DNA of 5,502 nt from Balneolaceae bacterium SMO_bin1 (GTDB taxonomy: Bacteria; Bacteroidota; Rhodothermia; Balneolales; Balneolaceae). A program made the position numbers and the translations under genes. Under the pieces are notes generated by a model that ran no database searches, was not told where the DNA came from, and worked only from the letters and a program-made list of their open reading frames with translations. Positions within the stretch are counted from its first letter, which is position 1; every line of letters begins with the position of its first letter. The stretch is taken from assembly GCA_003123965.1 (NCBI GenBank), contig NNSL01000309.1, positions 1-5,502 of the forward strand, in the 5' to 3' direction. Positions 1 through 4,884 of this stretch are shown here, in pieces.

Positions 1-494
1 ATGGTATTCAACAGCTGCCCCAGCCCTTCTAGTGCAAAATATTCGCACTGTACCGGTATGATTACTGAATCAGATGCCGTGAGGGCATTAATCGTCAGCA
101 GTCCTAGTGAGGGCGGGCAATCGATTATCACAAAATCATACTTATCGCGTACGTCGGCAATGGCTTTTTCGAGAATACGCTCGCGCTTTTCCCGATCAAT
201 CATCTCAATTTCTGCACCCACAAGATTAATGTGCGATGGAATAAGATCGAGAAACGGGAGTTCGGTTTCGCGAATGGCGTCTTCGGCATCAATGCCGCCT
301 ACCATTATTTCATACACCGAATTTGAAACCGTTTGCGCTTCAATGCCCAATCCACTGGTGGTATTACTCTGAGGATCGGTATCAATAACTAAGGTTGGAT
401 GTTCTATTGCAGCTAAACTTGCAGCCAAATTTATTGCCGTGGTTGTTTTGCCCACTCCGCCTTTTTGATTGGCTACAGATATTACTTTACCCAT
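1..494 (-). CDS. parA: ParA/Soj chromosome-partitioning ATPase (3' part cut off by window edge)
   Basis: A deviant-Walker ATPase that binds DNA non-specifically as an ATP dimer and, with ParB bound at parS sites, segregates the replicated chromosome; it acts on the nucleoid in the cytoplasm. Seen: 164 residues beginning [19 protein letters not shown]. The deviant Walker A has the signature Lys11 and the P-loop Lys16. Asp40 lies in DTDPQSN (A' motif) and Asp125 in [12 protein letters not shown] (Walker B). The frame then continues into the ParA-typical [11 protein letters not shown]. Chromosomal ParA proteins are about 250-260 residues, so about one third is missing. The ATG at 494 is chosen because the conserved motif begins almost at once after it; there is no Shine-Dalgarno sequence before it. 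It follows ald on the same strand but a terminator and its own promoter separate them. parB would be expected just beyond the left edge (inference). A plasmid or other Soj-like ParA is less likely given the housekeeping context. Confidence 0.95.
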   Translation of the reverse strand, partial: MGKVISVANQKGGVGKTTTAINLAASLAAIEHPTLVIDTDPQSNTTSGLGIEAQTVSNSVYEIMVGGIDAEDAIRETELPFLDLIPSHINLVGAEIEMIDREKRERILEKAIADVRDKYDFVIIDCPPSLGLLTINALTASDSVIIPVQCEYFALEGLGQLLNT

Positions 495-534
495 ATAAAA
501 TATTACGGTTAAAATGTGCCATAACTATCTGAAA

Positions 535-563
535 AATATAATATGATACCGTCCATGATACAA
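535..563 (-). promoter_or_regulatory. Candidate parA promoter
   Basis: Reading leftward, TTGTAT (563-558), a 17-base spacer and TATATT (540-535) form a sigma70-like promoter. The predicted start near 528 would leave a leader of about 34 bases before the parA ATG at 494. The same stretch also fits the Bacteroidota pattern of TTG, about 20 bases, then TAnnTTTG (here TATATTTT). The -35 matches only three of six bases, so position and spacing carry most of the weight. Confidence 0.5.
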
Positions 564-582
564 AACTTGTTATGCACAAGTT
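564..582. promoter_or_regulatory. Inverted repeat containing a perfect DnaA box, upstream of parA
   Basis: AACTTGT (564-570) and ACAAGTT (576-582) are perfect 7-base inverted arms around TATGC. Within them TTATGCACA (570-578) matches the DnaA box consensus TTATNCACA exactly. The element abuts the -35 of the parA promoter candidate, where a bound protein could affect transcription. It could be a DnaA site linking parA expression or origin function to replication, or an operator for another dimeric regulator that contains the box by chance. Only one perfect box is visible in this gap, so it is not by itself an origin. Confidence 0.45.
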
Positions 583-594
583 ATTAACCTCTGC

Positions 595-610
595 CCATTA
601 ATGCTAATGG
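595..610. repeat. Short inverted repeat between ald terminator and parA
   Basis: CCATTA (595-600) and TAATGG (605-610) are perfect inverted arms around ATGC. The repeat lies just beyond the T-tract of the ald terminator and upstream of the DnaA-box repeat. It may be an operator for parA or a small secondary hairpin at the end of ald transcripts; the sequence does not decide between these. Confidence 0.35.
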
Positions 611-614
611 TACC

Positions 615-652
615 AAACAAAAAGGCCCCAAACACATTACGCATCAGGGGCC
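615..652 (-). terminator. Rho-independent terminator of ald
   Basis: On the minus strand GGCCCC (652-647) pairs with GGGGCC (629-624) across a 17-base loop and is followed directly by TTTTTGTTT (623-615). The hairpin starts 24 bases beyond the ald stop. No T-run follows the hairpin on the plus strand, so it works in the ald direction only. The stem is short but all G/C; the large loop lowers confidence slightly. It separates ald transcription from parA. Confidence 0.75.
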
Positions 653-676
653 CGGATATAAAGCTATCAGAAATAT

Positions 677-1789
677 TTAAAGTACGCTTTCTACGTCTTT
701 CGAAGGCATGTCAAACGCATCGGCCACATCTTTATATACGATATCGCCCTTGGCTATATTCAGTCCCTTTTTGAGCTCATCATCTTCTTTTACAGCCTGC
801 TTCCACCCTTTGTTCGCAAGGTCAATGGCAAATGGCAGGGTAACATTTGTGAGCCCCAAAGTTGATGTATATGGAACCGCACCGGGCATATTAGCCACGC
901 AGTAGTGCACAATATCATCAACAATGTAGATAGGATCGTCGTGGGTGGTGGGTTTTGATGTTTCGAAACAGCCGCCCTGATCGATGGCTACATCAACCAA
1001 TACGGTACCGGCACGCATTTCTCCCAGCATTTTGCGGGTGATGAGGTGCGGCGCCTTGGCCCCGGGCTTAAGCACAGCCCCGATAATCAGATCAACATCG
1101 GGCAGCATACGCCGGATATTGGCCTCAGATGAAAACATCGTATTCACGTTTTTATCCATTACGTCATCAAGGTAACGCAGGCGGCTCATATTAATATCCA
1201 TTATGGTAGTGGTGGCGCCCATTCCTGCCGCAATCTTTGCCGCGTTTACACCAACAATTCCACCGCCGAGCACAACAACATTTGCGGGTGGCACGCCGGG
1301 AATTCCGCCCAGCAGCACGCCGCGTCCGCCCTGTGCTTTTTCAAGGTACTTTGCCCCTTCCTGCGATGCCATGCGTCCGGCCACCTCACTCATGGGAATC
1401 AGCAGCGGCAGAGATCCATCACTTTTTTCCACGGTTTCATAGGCAATTGCAATACTGTTTGACTCTACCACCGCCTCTGTAAGCGATCGGCTGGCGGCAA
1501 AGTGGAAATAGGTGAAAATAACCTGCCCTTCACGCATGAGTTCGTACTCACTTTCCAGCGGCTCTTTCACTTTCATAATCATGTCCGCCTCTTTCCAGAC
1601 ATCGGCCGGATCGTCTACAATCTTTGCACCGGCATCCACATATTGATCATCACCGAAACCGCTGCCAACCCCGGCTCCTTTCTGCATATGTACTGTGTGC
1701 CCATTCTGAACCATCGCTTTAACCCCGCCGGGCAGCAGCGCTACGCGATTTTCATGCTTTTTAATCTCTTTTGGTACTCCGATAATCAT
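677..1789 (-). CDS. ald: Alanine dehydrogenase
   Basis: Catalyses reversible NAD-dependent oxidative deamination of L-alanine to pyruvate and ammonia, a cytoplasmic link between amino-acid and carbon metabolism. The 370-residue length is the family norm (about 370). Seen: the N-terminal signature MIIGVPKEIKKHENRVALLP with Arg15, Lys75 in VKEP and His96 in TYFHFA, matching the known substrate-binding and catalytic residues of bacterial AlaDH (Arg15, Lys75, His96). Asp270 in IDQGGC is the other catalytic position. The Rossmann segment VVVLGGGIVGVNAAKIA spans about 171-187, with Asp198 positioned to bind the NAD ribose. All key residues are present and the frame is intact. The ATG at 1789 gives the canonical N-terminus; no Shine-Dalgarno sequence precedes it. 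It is divergent from the metalloprotease and has its own downstream terminator, so it appears monocistronic. The related transhydrogenase alpha subunit is excluded by the length and the full AlaDH signature. Confidence 0.97.
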   Translation of the reverse strand: MIIGVPKEIKKHENRVALLPGGVKAMVQNGHTVHMQKGAGVGSGFGDDQYVDAGAKIVDDPADVWKEADMIMKVKEPLESEYELMREGQVIFTYFHFAASRSLTEAVVESNSIAIAYETVEKSDGSLPLLIPMSEVAGRMASQEGAKYLEKAQGGRGVLLGGIPGVPPANVVVLGGGIVGVNAAKIAAGMGATTTIMDINMSRLRYLDDVMDKNVNTMFSSEANIRRMLPDVDLIIGAVLKPGAKAPHLITRKMLGEMRAGTVLVDVAIDQGGCFETSKPTTHDDPIYIVDDIVHYCVANMPGAVPYTSTLGLTNVTLPFAIDLANKGWKQAVKEDDELKKGLNIAKGDIVYKDVADAFDMPSKDVESVL

Positions 1790-1807
1790 AAGGCGGATAA
1801 TTTTATT

Positions 1808-1820
1808 AACGTTATACGTT
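1808..1820. repeat. Inverted repeat upstream of ald, possible operator
   Basis: AACGT (1808-1812) and ACGTT (1816-1820) are inverted arms around TAT, centred about 25 bases before the ald ATG. This is a plausible place for a repressor of ald, and ald genes elsewhere are often controlled by Lrp/AsnC-type regulators, but the arms are short. The rest of the 181-base gap between ald and the metalloprotease is AT-rich, with a T6A6 run near 1895-1906 and a weak -10-like TACAAT at 1941-1946 facing the metalloprotease. No convincing -35 is visible on either strand. Confidence 0.25.
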
Positions 1821-1970
1821 GATTTTTACGGGCCTAAAGTAGCCAATTTTTCCTAAAATTTATACCGCTGGCGTTGTATTTATCTTTTTTAAAAAATTTT
1901 AACTTTCCTTCCTGCCCTTAGATTGTTAAATACCCGATTGTACAATTCTAACTCCTAGCCATCATTTATC

Positions 1971-2588
1971 ATGACATTCAATTCCCGCCTTGTTCTCCTG
2001 CTGCTTATACCGGCACTGGTGATAAGCTGCAGCACATCCAAATCAACGCAATCTACTTCGCAGGCTGCAGAAGCACCCGAAGAATCTTCGTCCGACAGCG
2101 AATTTAAACCCTACGATGAAGTTATTACGGATGAAGCCGTAACCGACGAAGGACTTTTCGACGTGCACGCCATCGATGAAGAGCTTTTTTACGAAATTCC
2201 CGACAGCGTGCTGGGTCGTGAAATTTTGCTGGTGAGTCGTATCGCCAAAACGCCAACCGACTACTTTCCATATGTTAGCGGCGGCTCTAAAGTGGGCGAA
2301 CAGGTAATCACGTTTGAGCGCCAGCGCAACCGGCTGCTCCTGCGCAAAAAATCATACAGCAACGTAGCGCCCGACAGCCTGCCAATTTCTAAGTCTGTGG
2401 AGGCCAACAATTTTGAACCCATTATCGCCTCTTTTGATATTGAGGCTATCAACTCGGACTCAACCGGCCTGGTGATTGATGTTACTGACTTTCTTTACAG
2501 AAGACGTGCCCGCCATCAGCGGAGCGGCCGGCTACCTGCGCAGCATGTACCAGGTGCGCCGCCTCGATGGCAACCGCAGTTACATTGA
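1971..2588 (+). CDS. N-terminal fragment of the metalloprotease as it reads in this sequence
   Basis: As written, the first frame gives 205 residues. Residues 1-20 are a lipoprotein signal: Arg6 near the start, the hydrophobic run LVLLLLIPALV, then the lipobox V-I-S-Cys20. A Ser/Glu-rich linker follows (about 21-45), then the DUF5118-like segment containing DEGLFDVHAIDEELFYEIPDS and the start of the DUF5117-like region. Homologous sequence ends at about residue 174; the last 31 residues (after the shift) are off-frame and probably meaningless. If expressed as such, it would be a short lipoprotein without the catalytic zinc site. The ATG at 1971 is chosen because it gives a complete signal peptide; no Shine-Dalgarno sequence precedes it. 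Confidence 0.7.
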   Translation: MTFNSRLVLLLLIPALVISCSTSKSTQSTSQAAEAPEESSSDSEFKPYDEVITDEAVTDEGLFDVHAIDEELFYEIPDSVLGREILLVSRIAKTPTDYFPYVSGGSKVGEQVITFERQRNRLLLRKKSYSNVAPDSLPISKSVEANNFEPIIASFDIEAINSDSTGLVIDVTDFLYRRRARHQRSGRLPAQHVPGAPPRWQPQLH

Positions 2589-4413
2589 ATATTCAAAAAG
2601 CTTTCCGGAGAACGTAGAAACGCGCCACGTGCTCACGTACGAGGCTAATAACCCACCATCAGACGGGCAAACCAACACCATGTCATTAATGATGAATCAA
2701 TCTATGATTCTGCTACCCAAAGAACCGATGCGTCCAAGATTTGCCGATCACCGCGTGGGCTGGTTCACCGTTGAACAGATTAACTTTGGCTCGGATGCCC
2801 AAAAGGCTGAAACGCGCGAATATATCCGCCGCTGGAACCTGGAGCCGAAAGACATGGAAGCGTACAAGCGCGGCGAGCTGGTTGAACCTAAAGAGCCTAT
2901 TGTATATTACCTTGACCCGGCAACGCCCGAAAAATATCGCCCGTACATTATTCAGGGCATTGAAGATTGGAACGAGGCTTTTGAAGCCGCCGGTTTTAAA
3001 AACGCGGTGATTGCCAAAGAACCGCCAACCGAAGAAGAAAATCCCGATTTCAGCCCGGAAGACATTCGCTTTTCAACGGTGCGTTATGTAGCCACTACAA
3101 CGCGTAATGCCACCGGCCCAAGCGTTTCAGACCCGCGCTCTGGCGAAATTATTGAGAGCGACATCATCTGGTACCACAATCACCTGCGTTCATACCGCAA
3201 CCGTTTAATGATAGAAACCGGAGCCGCCAATCCCGATGCCCGCTCCCTTAAACTGGATGACGACCTGATTGGCGAAACCATGCGCCGCGTGATCAGTCAT
3301 GAGGTGGGCCACGCCATTGGTCTTCCGCACAACATGCAGGCAAGTTCTGCTTATCCCGTTGATTCGCTGCGTTCAGGTACCTTCACCAATCGCATGGGCA
3401 TTGCTCCTACCATTATGGATTACGCGCGGCAGAATTACATTGCCCAGCCCGGCGACGAAAATATTCGGTTCATCCGTAAAATTGGGCCGTACGACAAGTA
3501 TGCCGTGAACTGGGGCTATCGAATCATCCCCGATGCGCCTACGCCCGAGGACGAAAAGCCTATTTTAGATGAATGGATTGAAGAAAAAGCCGGTGATCCT
3601 ATCTATCGCTTTGGAGATTCCCGCGGCTATGACCCCAGCATCCAAACCGAAGACTTGACGGCCGATCCGGTTCAAGCCAGCACCTACGGCATGATGAACC
3701 TGCAAAAAGTAGTTCCAAACCTGATTGAGTGGACCTCAACCGAGGGCGAAAGCTATGACGACCTCGAAGAAATTTACGGGGAGCTGGTATATCAGTGGAA
3801 TCGCTACGTGGGGCACGTCATTACGAATATTGGCGGCGTTTATACCAATCGTAAAGCATCCGACCAAGAAGGACCTGTATATGAAATTGTTCCCGAATCA
3901 TACCAGGAAAAAGCGATGGCGTTTATGAATGATCATGCCCTATCAAGCCCCAACTGGCTGATGAATAGCGAGATCTTAAATCGCATTGAGCCCAGCGGAG
4001 CTATTGAGCAAGCACAGCAGCTGCAGGGCGGCTTTGTAGAAGACCTGCTCGACAACGACCGTATGCTGCGCCTCATTGAAGCGGAATCTTTCCACGGCGA
4101 TGAAGCCTACACCCTGGCCGAAATGCTCGAAGATCTGCAGCAAGGAGTTTGGGCTGAAATCTACTCGGGTGAATCCATTGATACTTACCGCCGTAACCTG
4201 CAGCGCGTATACCTGCAGACCATTGAAGAAAAGCTTGACCCCGAAAGCGGTGACTACGATGAAGTGGGGCAGTCAGACATTCAGCCCATGCTAAAGGCTT
4301 CGCTGCGTACATTGCAGGATGATCTCGACAACGCCAGCCCCGCGGATGCGGTGAGCCAGGCTCACATCCAAGATGCAGAAGAGCGGATCGCAAACATATT
4401 GGATACAGAATAA
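2479..4413 (+). CDS. Catalytic C-terminal fragment of the metalloprotease
   Basis: The second frame is open to the TAA at 4411-4413. Authentic family sequence starts at about 2491 (FFTEDVPAISGAAGYLR); the few codons before it are off-frame, and neither the ATG at 2479 nor a TTG at 2476 has a ribosome-binding site, so independent translation is doubtful. It carries the rest of DUF5117 (including RLDGNRSYIEYSKSFPENVE), then a region with IVYYLDPATPEKYRPYIIQG leading into the zinc site. HEVGHAIGLPHN (CAT at 3298) supplies the three zinc-binding His residues and the catalytic Glu in the metzincin pattern HExxHxxGxxH. TIMDY at about 3412-3426 is the Met-turn. Without the upstream frame it lacks the signal peptide and would stay in the cytoplasm. 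Confidence 0.75.
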   Translation: MLLTFFTEDVPAISGAAGYLRSMYQVRRLDGNRSYIEYSKSFPENVETRHVLTYEANNPPSDGQTNTMSLMMNQSMILLPKEPMRPRFADHRVGWFTVEQINFGSDAQKAETREYIRRWNLEPKDMEAYKRGELVEPKEPIVYYLDPATPEKYRPYIIQGIEDWNEAFEAAGFKNAVIAKEPPTEEENPDFSPEDIRFSTVRYVATTTRNATGPSVSDPRSGEIIESDIIWYHNHLRSYRNRLMIETGAANPDARSLKLDDDLIGETMRRVISHEVGHAIGLPHNMQASSAYPVDSLRSGTFTNRMGIAPTIMDYARQNYIAQPGDENIRFIRKIGPYDKYAVNWGYRIIPDAPTPEDEKPILDEWIEEKAGDPIYRFGDSRGYDPSIQTEDLTADPVQASTYGMMNLQKVVPNLIEWTSTEGESYDDLEEIYGELVYQWNRYVGHVITNIGGVYTNRKASDQEGPVYEIVPESYQEKAMAFMNDHALSSPNWLMNSEILNRIEPSGAIEQAQQLQGGFVEDLLDNDRMLRLIEAESFHGDEAYTLAEMLEDLQQGVWAEIYSGESIDTYRRNLQRVYLQTIEEKLDPESGDYDEVGQSDIQPMLKASLRTLQDDLDNASPADAVSQAHIQDAEERIANILDTE

Positions 4414-4427
4414 TAAATTGAAAATGG

Positions 4428-4463
4428 AAAAGGCTTCAGTCGTTTGGTTCTGAAGCCTTTTTT
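4428..4463 (+). terminator. Hairpin terminator between converging genes, probably bidirectional
   Basis: AAAAGGCTTCAG (4428-4439) pairs perfectly with CTGAAGCCTTTT (4450-4461) across a 10-base loop, and the T-run continues to 4463. It begins 15 bases after the metalloprotease stop. On the minus strand the same hairpin is followed by TTTTCC, so it could also end the converging small gene, whose stop codon lies inside it. Confidence 0.9.
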
Positions 4464-4701
4464 AATCCCTTTTTTGTAATACTTACGTGCCCGTAAAGCC
4501 AGGGGCCGCCAATTGTTTTCAACTCCAGGTAACCCAGTTCCTCTAAATACTCAAGCGTGTTTTTAATTTCCGTACGGTCCATCTCCATAACGTCGTTAAT
4601 TTGCTTCACGGAAATTTTACGTTCGGTATCATTTCAGAAAGGCTGGCGACCTGCTTCAAAAATCGCTGATTTTTTTCGCTGAAACTGCTGCCGATAATCA
4701 T
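4436..4701 (-). pseudogene. Small winged-helix-like protein gene split by a one-base deletion
   Basis: Reading leftward from the ATG at 4701, the first frame gives MIIGSSFSEKNQRFLKQVASLSE and then leaves the family-like sequence, stopping at 4606 (31 residues). A -1 shift at 4633 (adding one A to the GAAAT run) restores NDTERKISVKQINDVMEM and onward to a TGA at 4436-4438, for 88 residues in total. The repaired protein has helix-turn-helix character: helices at about 31-41 and 42-56 (DRTEIKNTLEYLEELGYLE), then a beta wing at about 59-76 with LKTIGGPWLYGHVSITKKG. This layout resembles small MarR/winged-helix proteins; the exact family is not recognised. No domain besides the HTH is visible, so a DNA-binding role is inference. 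A well-placed promoter supports a real gene. It converges on the metalloprotease and is divergent from the DUF58 gene. The downstream half could also start internally at ATG 4588. Confidence 0.75.
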
Positions 4702-4717
4702 CGTGCTGATCAGAAGT

Positions 4718-4746
4718 TTTATAACCGCCGTTTAATTGAACTTCAA
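4718..4746 (-). promoter_or_regulatory. Promoter of the small winged-helix gene
   Basis: Reading leftward, TTGAAG (4746-4741), exactly 17 bases, then TATAAA (4723-4718) form a good sigma70-like promoter. The predicted start near 4711 leaves only about 10 bases before the ATG at 4701, which agrees with that start choice and with the lack of a ribosome-binding site. Confidence 0.65.
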
Positions 4747-4747
4747 T
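4735..4747. promoter_or_regulatory. Inverted repeat over the -35, candidate operator
   Basis: ATTGAA (4735-4740) and TTCAAT (4742-4747) are perfect inverted arms about a single C. The element covers the -35 of the small winged-helix gene, so a dimeric repressor bound here would block it; autoregulation by the HTH product is an inference from position only. Confidence 0.35.
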
Positions 4748-4771
4748 ACACTAATCTCTTCTGAACAAAAC

Positions 4772-4823
4772 GTTATGTAACTGTTACTAAATTGTTAACT
4801 CTCAATATAGCTGTAAATCAGCT
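4772..4823. repeat. Phased GTTA repeats and a short inverted repeat upstream of the DUF58 promoter
   Basis: GTTA occurs at 4772, 4783 and 4794, exactly 11 bases apart, so all three face the same side of the helix. The first two also make the near-palindrome GTAACTGTTAC (4777-4787). Just beyond lies AGCTG-TAAAT-CAGCT (4809-4823), which overlaps the 8-base palindrome TCAGCTGA (4818-4825). The group sits 26 to 77 bases upstream of the DUF58 -35, where an activator could bind. The repeat units are short and may be chance. Confidence 0.25.
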
Positions 4824-4848
4824 GAGGCATGAAATCGGAAATTTAACG

Positions 4849-4877
4849 TTGCTAACCATGTAGAATGATGGTATAAT
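4849..4877 (+). promoter_or_regulatory. Strong promoter of the DUF58 gene
   Basis: TTGCTA (4849-4854), exactly 17 bases, then a perfect TATAAT (4872-4877). The expected transcription start, about seven bases further, is 4884-4885, which is the first base of the DUF58 ATG. The mRNA is therefore predicted to have no leader. Confidence 0.75.
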
Positions 4878-4884
4878 TTGCGTT

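Larger units (their letters stand above)
1971..4413 (+). pseudogene. Frameshifted zinc-dependent metalloprotease lipoprotein (DUF5118/DUF5117/DUF4953 Met-zincin family)
   Basis: This is the whole ancestral gene. Removing one T from the TTT at 2490-2492 gives a single 813-residue protein, a usual length for this family (about 800-850). Order: lipoprotein signal with Cys20, a DUF5118-like stretch (about 46-90), a DUF5117-like region (about 95-280), then the DUF4953 catalytic part with HEVGHAIGLPHN at 443-454 and a Met-turn at TIMDY (Met482). The repaired junction reads VIDVTDFFTEDVPA, which is the expected family sequence; unrepaired, the first frame continues as Arg/Pro-rich nonsense and stops at 2588. 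Members are Bacteroidota envelope proteins, presumed exported metallopeptidases of unknown substrate. The rest of the gene shows no further stop or decay, so the break is either recent or a sequence error. The gene stands alone, divergent from ald and ending at a strong terminator. Confidence 0.85.

Noticed and set aside
1..372. Plus-strand open frame of 123 residues at the left edge.
   Set aside because: It is the shadow of parA on the other strand, which has full Walker motifs; this frame shows no recognisable domain.
495..676. The ald-parA gap as a full replication origin.
   Set aside because: Only one perfect DnaA box is visible and the gap is short; a single box does not make an origin.
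1203..1822. Several plus-strand open frames opposite ald.
   Set aside because: They are Pro/Ala/Arg-rich antisense shadows of a gene whose catalytic residues are all present.
1941..1946. TACAAT as the -10 of a metalloprotease promoter.
   Set aside because: The -35 position (TTAGAT at 1918-1923) matches poorly, and TTGTTA at 1923 is only 12 bases away; too weak to list as a promoter.
2493..2498. CTT TAC at the metalloprotease break resembles the prfB +1 slip site (CTT TGA), suggesting programmed frameshifting.
   Set aside because: There is no stop codon at the slip point, no upstream SD-like stimulator, and the zero frame runs on for about 95 bases; homopolymer indel explains it more simply.
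4073..4393. Minus-strand 106-residue frame opposite the metalloprotease C-terminus.
   Set aside because: Low-complexity antisense translation with no promoter or motif; the plus strand is clearly the coding one.
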